NCBI RefSeq assembly: GCF_020524355.2
Contig: NZ_CP129019.1
Coordinates: 2,604,001 to 2,668,000 of the forward strand
Direction: 5' to 3'
Length of the DNA stretch: 64,000 nt
Source of the DNA: Mesobacillus subterraneus
Lineage (GTDB): Bacteria; Bacillota; Bacilli; Bacillales; Cytobacillaceae
In this document: piece by piece, positions 24,773-31,785 of the stretch
Numbering within the stretch: position 1 is the stretch's first letter
How the letters are laid out: every line of letters starts with the position of its first letter
Program-made: the position numbers and the translations under genes
Notes under the pieces: model-generated
Told to the model about the DNA's origin: nothing
What the model saw: the letters and a program-made list of their open reading frames with translations, nothing else
Database searches by the model: none

Positions 24773-24982
24773 CTATGCAGTAAAATCAATTTCTGTCCTA
24801 CCTTCTTCATATGCTTTTTCTAATAAAGTCCTTACTGATTTTCTCGTTAATCTCGTCATTTTTATATGCCCGAAATGACAGATGAAGTAAGGTACTTCAT
24901 TGACAAGGATTCTTTTGTCTTTATATTTTGTGACAATTCCCTTCACTTCTTCTTCCAACTCACGACCACAAAGGCACTTCAT
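24773..24982 (-). CDS. 69-residue metal-binding protein, copy B of a duplicated gene
   Basis: MKCLCGRELEEEVKGIVTKY continues through YFICHFGHIK to EGRTEIDFTA. The N-terminal CxCG and the CHFGH segment may bind a metal. It is 58 of 69 residues identical to the protein at 36686-36895. The ATG at 24980-24982 follows AAAGGGTGATAAAA. The distant copy sits in the early region, so the pair marks an internal duplication. It resembles the N-terminal zinc part of YgiT/MqsA antitoxins only loosely. Confidence 0.75.
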   Translation of the reverse strand: MKCLCGRELEEEVKGIVTKYKDKRILVNEVPYFICHFGHIKMTRLTRKSVRTLLEKAYEEGRTEIDFTA

Positions 24983-25063
24983 TTTTATCACCCTTTCTGT
25001 GTCACATTTTTGGTCAATACCTCATCTAAACTATTTAATTTATTGGATGTTTGATTGATTAAG

Positions 25064-26026
25064 CTAATTGAAGTCAACAAAACATCCACAGCCGCCGATA
25101 TCCCATATGTCACACTGGACAGGTTCTTTCTCCAATTCTTCAAGGGATTTTGTTTTCATGAAAGTGAATTGCTTTTTAATGTCTTGTCCTTTATGGTCCC
25201 TACCGAATAGCCAATTCTTTGTATGCTTATTAGAGTCAATAATGTGTTGGATTTTCGCTGACTTTTCACCAGTACTAACAAACTCCCAAACATCTTTGTA
25301 CATATGATCCTTAACTTTTCCGCTCCTAATTGCCGGTTGCTTCGCATAGCGGATATAGTCGCTTATAACAATTTCCTGCTCCATGAGTTCAATGAAGGTT
25401 TTTTCATCCTTCATCAGCAAGTTCTTGTAATGACCAGCCCCTGCCTTCACACAACGCCCTTTGCAATTTGCATGAGCGAACTGCATGTCATATAACCTAC
25501 ATTGACGGATATCGTACTTTCTCAAAATCTCATCATTATCTATAACATTTTCGATTAACGGCATTTCAACTTTAAAAGGCTTCCAGTTATGCCTTATTGG
25601 TCCCTCTCTGTGCATTTCCTCGAATCCAATACCAAAGTATAGGGTTGCGTCAGAAATGAAATCTTCGCCTTTCAGGTAATGCCTGTTATGCCATTTTTCA
25701 ACCTCAGGAACAATGCCTTTCTTCAAAAAGTTGGAAGATACTTTCATCTTCAACTCTTTACTGCAGGTTCCCACCCGATTATTAGCCATGAATTTTTGCT
25801 GAACCATTAACTGAGGAGGCGTAATCCCTCGGCTGTGGATCAGCATAGGAAGTTCTAACTTGTCACTGGATTCATAGATGAATCTATAAAGGTCTTCATC
25901 CTCCCACATGGTGTCAGTAAAGTACAAAACAATATTGTCATCCGGGAAGGTTGTTTTAACATAATCAGCTACTGAGAAACTGCTCTTTCCACCAGAAAAG
26001 AATATGATATGGTTTTGTAACCTCAA
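25064..26026 (-). CDS. PAPS-reductase/PP-loop ATPase-like protein
   Basis: The 320-residue protein starts (TTG) MRLQNHIIFFSGGKSSFSVA, with the PP-loop SGGKSS at about residues 11-16. Cysteines are grouped: GTCSKELK, CRLYDMQFAHANCKGRCVKAG and a C-terminal CDIWDIGGCGCFVDF, suggesting an iron-sulfur or zinc site. PP-loop enzymes adenylate substrates; phage members related to PAPS reductases or DndC-type enzymes are common, and this Cys pattern (NCxGxCVKAG) recurs among them. The substrate is unknown. Candidate roles are DNA or nucleotide modification or sulfur metabolism. Confidence 0.75.
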   Translation of the reverse strand: MRLQNHIIFFSGGKSSFSVADYVKTTFPDDNIVLYFTDTMWEDEDLYRFIYESSDKLELPMLIHSRGITPPQLMVQQKFMANNRVGTCSKELKMKVSSNFLKKGIVPEVEKWHNRHYLKGEDFISDATLYFGIGFEEMHREGPIRHNWKPFKVEMPLIENVIDNDEILRKYDIRQCRLYDMQFAHANCKGRCVKAGAGHYKNLLMKDEKTFIELMEQEIVISDYIRYAKQPAIRSGKVKDHMYKDVWEFVSTGEKSAKIQHIIDSNKHTKNWLFGRDHKGQDIKKQFTFMKTKSLEELEKEPVQCDIWDIGGCGCFVDFN

Positions 26027-26198
26027 GTGAATTCCCCCATTCTAAACCGTGAATTTGTATTATTCGTGACTGATATTTACAATTCCCATAAGCGTTGATA
26101 TGCTTAAATCCTCTATTATTGATTTACTCACCAAAAAGAGTAGCCTTTAAGCCATGTTGCCTCACCAGCTTCATGGCTTTTTGGTTTTTACTGGGAAA

Positions 26199-26324
26199 CT
26201 ATTTACCTTTTAAAATACCGGCTTTCACAAATATGTTTCTCCAGGCTACGGCTAACGATTCATTCCGACGGCGGGCAAGAGATTTGCCCAACCGTCTTTT
26301 TTGTTTTCTTTTGTTTTTCATCAT
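26199..26324 (-). CDS. 41-residue strongly basic protein, possibly truncated
   Basis: MMKNKRKQKRRLGKSLARRR continues NESLAVAWRNIFVKAGILKGK and stops at TAG. The ATGATG start overlaps the stop of the preceding acidic-protein gene. The same frame continues after the TAG with FPSKNQKAMKLVRQHGLKAT and LFGE before TAA, so a single nonsense change may have shortened it. Arg/Lys-rich; likely nucleic-acid-binding. Function unknown. Confidence 0.5.
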   Translation of the reverse strand: MMKNKRKQKRRLGKSLARRRNESLAVAWRNIFVKAGILKGK

Positions 26325-26677
26325 TCAGCCTCTGGTACTTCGTCATCATCGCCATAATCATCAAGCAAGAATTCTTCGCCTTGCACTTCAACATTCCCCT
26401 GGCTGTCCACAGAATACTCAAGTCCTTCATGGTCATCGATGCTCATTTGTCCTTCTGGCGCACTATCTTTTTCTGGACGACTCTCCATCACTTCTCTTGG
26501 AGTTTCATAAGCGTATGTTAAATCGATTAGAAAATACTGACCGTACTTGTTGTATTTCTCAGCGATCTTGTGCATTTGTAGATAATCATTTTCCTTTGCA
26601 GCCGAAACGATTTCCTCTGCTTCCTCACGAGTGTCTGCATAGTGTTGTTCCTTTTGATTAAGTTGTACTTTTGCCAT
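26321..26677 (-). CDS. acidic hypothetical protein
   Basis: The 118-residue protein starts MAKVQLNQKEQHYADTREEA and has a helical N-terminal domain (about 1-70). It then has an Asp/Glu-rich tail (YGDDDEVPEAE). Acidic-tail proteins of this kind in phage early regions can be partners of single-strand DNA binding proteins, but no family is recognised. It follows the dUTPase-like gene by 17 bases. Confidence 0.65.
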   Translation of the reverse strand: MAKVQLNQKEQHYADTREEAEEIVSAAKENDYLQMHKIAEKYNKYGQYFLIDLTYAYETPREVMESRPEKDSAPEGQMSIDDHEGLEYSVDSQGNVEVQGEEFLLDDYGDDDEVPEAE

Positions 26678-26693
26678 TGTTTAACCCTCCTAA

Positions 26694-27227
26694 TTAATAT
26701 CCGTTATTTTGACGTTCATGATTTACTGCATTTTTAGCCAGGTATGCAGCCGTTATTTGGTCCCAAGTGAAACCCAGCATTTCTCCAAGACCTTTGTAAT
26801 GACTCAGTAAATCCAAATATCTGAATCTGTTTTTTTCCTTGAGCAAATTACTAACAGAATCATAGATTTTTATAAACTGATCAATCACTGTTCCTTTAAG
26901 TTGGGAAGACGCAATTTCAACTTTATATCCAAGCTCTAATCCGATGGATAGAATAAAATGCAGTCCGTCCACATATTCTTCAAGGAGCGGGTTGTAAAAA
27001 TCTGCATCATCCAAGTCCATATATGGAGCGCGTGATTTGTATGTTCTTGGCTCCTGATCCTTACTCCATTTTTTAAACCCGCGCCATTCGTTAGCACATT
27101 CACTGACTTCAACTAACAAAGCAAGTACTTTCCAATCGAGATTATCTTTGTTTTTTAATTCCGGATGCTCGACAATGATGTGATTATCGAGAGCCTGCTG
27201 CATTTCAAACATCTGAATAAGTTTCAC
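26694..27227 (-). CDS. dimeric all-alpha dUTPase / NTP pyrophosphatase
   Basis: The 177-residue protein has the metal-binding helices of the all-alpha NTP-PPase fold: E40-V-S-E43 to E47 (LLVEVSECANEWRGFKKW) and E83-E-Y-V-D87 (PLLEEYVDGLHF). It would convert dUTP to dUMP and keep uracil out of phage DNA. It overlaps the helix-hairpin-helix gene by four bases. The YopY/YosS alternatives in Bacillus phages are trimeric and unlike it. Confidence 0.82.
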   Translation of the reverse strand: MKLIQMFEMQQALDNHIIVEHPELKNKDNLDWKVLALLVEVSECANEWRGFKKWSKDQEPRTYKSRAPYMDLDDADFYNPLLEEYVDGLHFILSIGLELGYKVEIASSQLKGTVIDQFIKIYDSVSNLLKEKNRFRYLDLLSHYKGLGEMLGFTWDQITAAYLAKNAVNHERQNNGY

Positions 27228-27454
27228 TTTTTTACCTCCTGGAAGTATTCTTTTCCGAAGTGATTTACGATTTTCTCCATCATCTTCGGGCCGATACCAG
27301 GTACTTTTTCCAAACCGTCGAACTTATCAGCGAATAACATGCAGGCACTGTATTTTCCCTGGTCGAAACCAAAGTGAGTACCTTTGCGATAGCCTTCTTG
27401 ATAACCTTCCTCCCTGGCTTTAGCAATGACTGGATTTACTTTTTTCGGCTTCAT
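27224..27454 (-). CDS. small helix-hairpin-helix DNA-binding protein
   Basis: The 76-residue protein starts MKPKKVNPVIAKAREEGYQE and ends with a helix-hairpin-helix: DGLEKVPGIGPKMMEKIVNH then FGKEYFQ. The VPGIGPK loop is diagnostic for non-sequence-specific DNA binding. ATG 27452-27454 follows AGGTGGTTCTA and overlaps the upstream stop. It may assist the ERCC4-type nuclease of the same early region; XPF-family enzymes normally carry both parts in one chain. Confidence 0.75.
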   Translation of the reverse strand: MKPKKVNPVIAKAREEGYQEGYRKGTHFGFDQGKYSACMLFADKFDGLEKVPGIGPKMMEKIVNHFGKEYFQEVKK

Positions 27455-27663
27455 TAGAACCACCTATTTTCATCTTTCTGAATATCGATTTCTCGAAAAG
27501 ACGCGAGAACCAATTCGATTTTCATTTCTTCATAACTTAATTCATTGATGGGAACACCTTGCTGCGATTTCGTTACACCTAATTCACTCAACTTCTCCAG
27601 AACAAAGTTCACTTTCAACGACTGTTGCAGTTTGTTTTTAGTAACCGTTCCAGCTATCCCCAT
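27454..27663 (-). CDS. hypothetical protein
   Basis: The 69-residue protein starts MGIAGTVTKNKLQQSLKVNF. Small and helical, with the segment VLEKLSELGVTKSQQGVPIN. ATG 27661-27663 is preceded by GTAGGTGAACATC; a GTG three codons upstream overlaps that site. It is coupled to the helix-hairpin-helix gene. No family is recognised. Confidence 0.6.
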   Translation of the reverse strand: MGIAGTVTKNKLQQSLKVNFVLEKLSELGVTKSQQGVPINELSYEEMKIELVLASFREIDIQKDENRWF

Positions 27664-27672
27664 GATGTTCAC

Positions 27673-27921
27673 CTACAATGCTTTCAAAGCAGCTTCATAA
27701 GCCTGCTTGTAGTGATCGCGTTGTTCCCGAGCTAGTTTCAAACTTTTCTCAAGCCCAAGCTTTTCAGTTGCCATATCCATATAACTTTTATAGCGAGTTT
27801 TACCTCTAAGCTCCTTGATTACTTCCCTTTGAGTTTCCACTTCGGTTACAAGCCAATTGATACTAATGAGACGGAACCGACCGTCCCTGACCTCATGTTT
27901 GATTTCAGCTAACTTATCCAC
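27673..27921 (-). CDS. hypothetical coiled-coil protein
   Basis: The 82-residue protein starts MDKLAEIKHEVRDGRFRLIS and ends with a Lys/Glu/Gln-rich helix (LGLEKSLKLAREQRDHYKQA). It follows GTGGGGATAAG. It is the first phage gene left of the IS. No family is recognised. Confidence 0.6.
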   Translation of the reverse strand: MDKLAEIKHEVRDGRFRLISINWLVTEVETQREVIKELRGKTRYKSYMDMATEKLGLEKSLKLAREQRDHYKQAYEAALKAL

Positions 27922-27995
27922 ATCTTATCCCCACTTTCTTGATATTTTTTAAAATGGGTATTTAACTTTGAAGGTGAAATTGATGGGATAAACCA

Positions 27996-29348
27996 TCAGA
28001 AATCACCCTCTTCCAATAATTTACTTAATGTGATTAAGTCCACTCCACAATTCAGAATTGTAGGTTCATCTGCTTGAACTGTGATAGGCTCAATTGTATT
28101 AAATCTACCGCCCCATAATTTATCAAAGCGTTTGAATTGCATTTCGTCATTATACTTAGGCTTCTTGATTGTTGCTTCTGTACCGTATAAAACCTTTGCT
28201 CTTAACACGTCAAATGAGTACCCCTTTCCTGCCTTCTCTACCGATTTAATGATATTGTTAATTGATTCGGTGTAGGCGTTTGTGAATGGTCTATCGAAGT
28301 AGTTAAATATCTCCGTTTTATTATTGTTAAAAGTCTTTTTGATTTCCTTAAATTCCTTCATGTCATTAGGTATTTCGCTTTCCCATTTGGTGAAGCGTTC
28401 TAATGCTTCCTGTTTGTCCTTAGATAGCTTATAAATGTCTCGTAAACCCTCTTTTAACCAGTAAGCTGTCTTTAGCTCTGGAAACAACTCAAACCACTCA
28501 TTACGCTTCAATATCTCCTTAAACTCCAAGTCCTCTTGGTTCTTTAAGAGAACCCATCTATCGTAAGTTAGAAGGCGTTGCTCCTTCTTAGGTAATCCTT
28601 TCTTAACCTTGATACGAATAGCGTCTAAGGCTCTCTGTGCGTACTGTATAACGTGAAATTTATCAGTAACAATATAGCAATCAGGAACTAATTCTTGTAA
28701 AGCGTATTTATAACCTGAATACATATCAATCGTTGCTACCTCAATGTTCTTGTAACCTTCCATACGCTGTATTGTCTCTTTAACAGTACGTTTAGTGTTA
28801 TCCTTCGTAATCTCCAATAATTTGAAGTTCTCGGTGTCAGTGAACACTCCACGCATTGTCTTATTGAGATGTGCCTCGTCAATCCCTAAAACTCTTGGAG
28901 CTACAAGATAACGGTCACGTTCCATATCCTCTACATACTCTTCAAAGTACCGTCTAACACTTGTATGAGATATGCCATATTCATCTGCAATGTTTGTAAA
29001 TGGTTTCTTTAAAGCTAACTTTTTCATATGCTCTTTAAGTCGTTTAGTAACCTTGTCGTTACGGTCAACACTATCAAGAAGCTCGTAGAAAGTACCATCA
29101 CAGAATGGGCATTTCCACCTTCTATGGCGTATGATGATTCGCACAGCTTTACCATGCATCGATATGTCGGATACGGTACGCTCCTTTACTTGATGCCTTT
29201 TAAATTCTGCATCTGGGTTAGTGTATTCTGATTTAATTTCACCGCAATTGGTACAAATGAAAGGCGGTTCGATTCTCTCTACAGTAAAGCGATAAAAGTG
29301 TTCGTTTTGTTCTTTTAGTAATACTTCAAATTCTGGTAAGTTTAACAT
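27996..29348 (-). CDS. ISL3 family transposase
   Basis: The 450-residue protein starts MLNLPEFEVLLKEQNEHFYR. It has an N-terminal zinc finger (CTNCGEI and CPFCDGTF), an HTH (ANEYGISHTSVRRYFEEYV in form NIADEYGISHTSV) and the DDE catalytic core (VLGIDEAHLNKTM; TIDMYSGYKYALQEL; and late glutamate in NAYTESINNIIK), as in ISL3 transposases. The frame is intact, so the element may be active. The stop codon lies in the left terminal repeat. Confidence 0.92.
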   Translation of the reverse strand: MLNLPEFEVLLKEQNEHFYRFTVERIEPPFICTNCGEIKSEYTNPDAEFKRHQVKERTVSDISMHGKAVRIIIRHRRWKCPFCDGTFYELLDSVDRNDKVTKRLKEHMKKLALKKPFTNIADEYGISHTSVRRYFEEYVEDMERDRYLVAPRVLGIDEAHLNKTMRGVFTDTENFKLLEITKDNTKRTVKETIQRMEGYKNIEVATIDMYSGYKYALQELVPDCYIVTDKFHVIQYAQRALDAIRIKVKKGLPKKEQRLLTYDRWVLLKNQEDLEFKEILKRNEWFELFPELKTAYWLKEGLRDIYKLSKDKQEALERFTKWESEIPNDMKEFKEIKKTFNNNKTEIFNYFDRPFTNAYTESINNIIKSVEKAGKGYSFDVLRAKVLYGTEATIKKPKYNDEMQFKRFDKLWGGRFNTIEPITVQADEPTILNCGVDLITLSKLLEEGDF

Positions 29349-29355
29349 TGTCTTT

Positions 29356-29410
29356 TCACCTCGAAAGTTGTCTATTATGATATAAAATCATTGTACAACT
29401 TTCGAGGTGA
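29356..29410. promoter_or_regulatory. 16-bp palindrome upstream of the transposase
   Basis: TCACCTCGAAAGTTGT (29356-29371) and its reverse complement (29395-29410) are perfect 16-base arms around a 23-base AT-rich spacer. The structure begins eight bases before the transposase start. It may be an operator, a subterminal transposase site or a translation-blocking hairpin. Confidence 0.6.
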
Positions 29411-29441
29411 TTAGTGAACTATCAGTGTGGTTTACGGTGTT

Positions 29442-29903
29442 TTATCTATCTTTTCTTACTGAGATAATTGACTTAGCATATTTATTTAACTCTTTCTCCC
29501 ACCAATCAGCTTCCACTTTTTCAGTACCATTAGCTCTTGATAAAAGTAATTCCCAATCAATTTTTAAATCTCCGTTGTTTAAAGCTATTGTGTTACTTTC
29601 TAAATTATCAGGGTGAATACCAATCATCATTTGACCTTTAACAAAAATTGATATTCCTTCATTTTTGTAGAAATCTTCATCTTTCTCTTTTTTGCTTTTT
29701 GTCTCCACAATTTTAGCGATTTCACCTTTTTCATTTGTATAAATAGTCTTGTCATTTAGCTTTATAATAGAACTAATCATTTTAATGTCTTTAAGTTGTT
29801 CTGCCATGTTTTCTTCTACAATGACATTGCAATTACTAATAACCATATTCCCTTCAAAACTTTCTACATGAGAACCTGCACCATGAATTGTTTTTACTAT
29901 CAT
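29442..29903 (-). CDS. hypothetical protein, low-GC accessory gene
   Basis: The 153-residue protein starts MIVKTIHGAGSHVESFEGNM. Beta-rich N-terminal part and helical C-terminus (WWEKELNKYAKSIISVRKDR). ATG 29901-29903 follows TTGGAGGAAACAAAA; the upstream TTG in the ribosome site is rejected. It is visibly richer in A and T than its neighbours, has its own leader, and its stop lies a few bases from the IS end. It may be a late-acquired accessory gene. No family is recognised. Confidence 0.65.
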   Translation of the reverse strand: MIVKTIHGAGSHVESFEGNMVISNCNVIVEENMAEQLKDIKMISSIIKLNDKTIYTNEKGEIAKIVETKSKKEKDEDFYKNEGISIFVKGQMMIGIHPDNLESNTIALNNGDLKIDWELLLSRANGTEKVEADWWEKELNKYAKSIISVRKDR

Positions 29904-30025
29904 TTTTGTTTCCTCCAATTTTTAATTAATGTTTTTTAGTCTAATCTCACCTTGATGTTTCAAGAAACTAAGTGGTACTCTAAAATTCTGTTAATCTATT
30001 TATCACTCTGAAAGTTCAATATCCT

Positions 30026-30565
30026 TTAAAATATCCCTGTTTTCAGGTAATGCTTTGCTTGATAGTAAAAATGATGATATATCCAGTTGCCGGAATACTT
30101 TTGGTCCAGGTATACGATTTCAAAATTGTATTTCGCTTTGAAGGTATTCAACCGGCCGAGCAATGCCAATGGATTGTATTTCGAGCGATACTCACCTTTC
30201 AGCATCTTTTCGTATCCATGCAGGTCTTCCACAATCAATGTGAATGGAATGTCCTTCGAGCGTATCAACTCATTTTCAAAAGCCGTTGCTGTATCCTTCT
30301 GGAGATTCCCTGTGATTTCATCGATGTGGGCTTTCCGTTCAACTCGACTATTCAAGAAAATGTCTCGAGCAATTCCAAGCTCTTCATTTTTCGGAATCAT
30401 GCAGCCATAATCACCGGAATCTAGTTTTTGAATTTTGATTGGTATATCCTTCTGGTGAAGGTAATTCAGGATATGGCCGTTTACATTCTCCCTGGTATCG
30501 ATAACGATCGTGAGCGTTTTGAGTATTTTGTTTAACTCGGTGTCTGTGTAGCTGTAATGAATCAT
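30026..30565 (-). CDS. ERCC4/XPF-type nuclease
   Basis: The 179-residue protein has the ERCC4 nuclease motif: D23 and T-R-E (VIDTREN), a conserved D52 (SGDYG) and E76-R-K (VERKAHIDEI). The family cuts branched DNA. The usual C-terminal helix-hairpin-helix is absent; a separate helix-hairpin-helix protein is encoded at 27224-27454. It overlaps the YopX gene by four bases. A role in phage recombination or resolution is likely. Confidence 0.85.
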   Translation of the reverse strand: MIHYSYTDTELNKILKTLTIVIDTRENVNGHILNYLHQKDIPIKIQKLDSGDYGCMIPKNEELGIARDIFLNSRVERKAHIDEITGNLQKDTATAFENELIRSKDIPFTLIVEDLHGYEKMLKGEYRSKYNPLALLGRLNTFKAKYNFEIVYLDQKYSGNWIYHHFYYQAKHYLKTGIF

Positions 30566-30972
30566 TTTGATTTCTCCAGTAACTCATGGTTTTCGTAAAA
30601 GTTGCCTACTACAGTTAACTCGTTTGCCTTACTCATAACATGATGATTCAGAACTGCAACCCAACTGTTTTTATCGAAAAGCATATATCTACCTTCAAAG
30701 AATTTAATTTCATACAGGGATATTTTTTCTTCTGTCTTTTTTCCCCAATGCTTCAACATAGCCACTGCATAATCATCAGTTGCAATAATATCCCCCTCAT
30801 AAATGTCCTTGCCGTTCTTGTCCTTTAGGCCGGTATATTGCATCAGTTCAACTTCATCGAATCTTCTCCATGCTTTATTTGTGTTGATTTGTTTGAAATC
30901 AAAGTCGATGTCATAGACAGGTATAATTTCTTTCAGATGCTTTTCCCATGCTCGAAACTTAATCTCCCTCAT
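30562..30972 (-). CDS. YopX family protein
   Basis: The 136-residue protein starts MREIKFRAWEKHLKEIIPVY. It matches the YopX family (FRAWEK; LMQYTGLKDKNGKDIYEGDI; VVGNFYENHELL), found widely in Bacillus phages, function unknown. ATG 30970-30972 follows AAAGGAGCATGAGA. It overlaps the ERCC4 gene. Confidence 0.9.
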   Translation of the reverse strand: MREIKFRAWEKHLKEIIPVYDIDFDFKQINTNKAWRRFDEVELMQYTGLKDKNGKDIYEGDIIATDDYAVAMLKHWGKKTEEKISLYEIKFFEGRYMLFDKNSWVAVLNHHVMSKANELTVVGNFYENHELLEKSK

Positions 30973-30974
30973 TC

Positions 30975-31409
30975 TCATGCTCCTTTCTTCGCATATGTAA
31001 CAGCACGCTTAAACAACTCCTGGACCATTACATTGGATTTTTCATTTTCAAATTGCCGATAATCTTCATAGATGTCTTTCCAGCCACTTTTCGCCAGCAC
31101 GATCATCCACTCGTTGAACAAATCAAGAGATTCCAAATCGGTGCAAAGCCAGTTGTTTAATTTATCGTTGTTCTGCCAGCCACAGATATGATGAACCATT
31201 TTCATTAACGTGGTTTTTTCATTACTGGCATCCTTCCAAGATTTGAACCAGGCATCGATTTCTTGGAAACTTTGTTCTGCAGCTTTCATCACTTCTGCTG
31301 GGATTAATTTTTGATTCTTTATTGCTACGCGATCATCAGTATCAAGATAGATATTTGCACCTGATTTCCAAATATCACTTAAAATTTTCAGAACCTGCAA
31401 ATCTATCAC
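30975..31409 (-). CDS. hypothetical protein with TubC-N-like N-terminus
   Basis: The protein has about 144 residues. The N-terminal 50 residues (LQVLKILSDIWKSGANIYLD, then DRVAIKNQKLIPAEV) resemble the small docking domain found at the start of several phage replication-associated proteins. The C-terminal part is helical. The GTG at 31407-31409 overlaps the ribosome site; a TTG at 31398-31400 six bases after AGAGGTG is a good alternative. It lies next to the putative origin. Confidence 0.6.
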   Translation of the reverse strand: MIDLQVLKILSDIWKSGANIYLDTDDRVAIKNQKLIPAEVMKAAEQSFQEIDAWFKSWKDASNEKTTLMKMVHHICGWQNNDKLNNWLCTDLESLDLFNEWMIVLAKSGWKDIYEDYRQFENEKSNVMVQELFKRAVTYAKKGA

Positions 31410-31439
31410 CTCTGTTATTCAAATCTATTAAAACGCTAC

Positions 31440-31785
31440 TGAATTGTTACTAAAAACAGCCGAAAATTAGCATTTGTTACTTTTTAATAACACCTTTCAA
31501 CCTTAGAGCCACAAGGGATTGAACTACTTGTGTTACTTTTGTTACCTATTTTGGGCATTAACGCTCCTAATAGAATATATTTATATATATATTTTTTTGT
31601 TTATATATATTTTTAGTAACAAAAGTAACACTTGACAAAGAAAAAGTATGTTGAACCCTTGATACATAAGGGTTTTAAGAGAATTTAAAGGTGTTACTTT
31701 TAGTAACACTTTCGCTATTTTCATCATTATTCAGTAACTTTTGCTGAAAAAAAGTATCTTTTCGCTCGATTAAAGTAACACCTTT
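31440..31785. other. candidate phage replication origin: iterons and AT-rich segment
   Basis: About ten copies of GTTAC/GTAAC, mostly extended as GTTACTTTT or AAAAGTAAC, occur between 31446 and 31779. They include the perfect inverted repeat GTGTTAC-tttta-GTAACAC (31691-31709) and the direct pair at 31532-31545. A strongly AT-rich run (31571-31615, TATATATAT type) lies between. The block spans the primase 3' end and the following gap, next to replication genes. Iterons next to an unwinding segment are origin-like, but an operator function is also possible. Confidence 0.5.

Larger units (their letters stand above)
27985..29438 (-). mobile_element. ISL3-type insertion sequence
   Basis: The element contains one full-length ISL3-family transposase gene. 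Candidate termini are the inverted TAAACCA words at 27989-27995 and 29428-29434, followed by less well-matched sequence. No 8-base target duplication was recognised, so ends are approximate. It lies in the early region of the prophage and entered after the phage was assembled. Confidence 0.7.

Noticed and set aside
26140..26180. Inverted AAGCCATG...CATGGCTT as a terminator after the basic small gene
   Set aside because: On the minus strand it lacks a following U-run, and it overlaps the frame continuing after the TAG.
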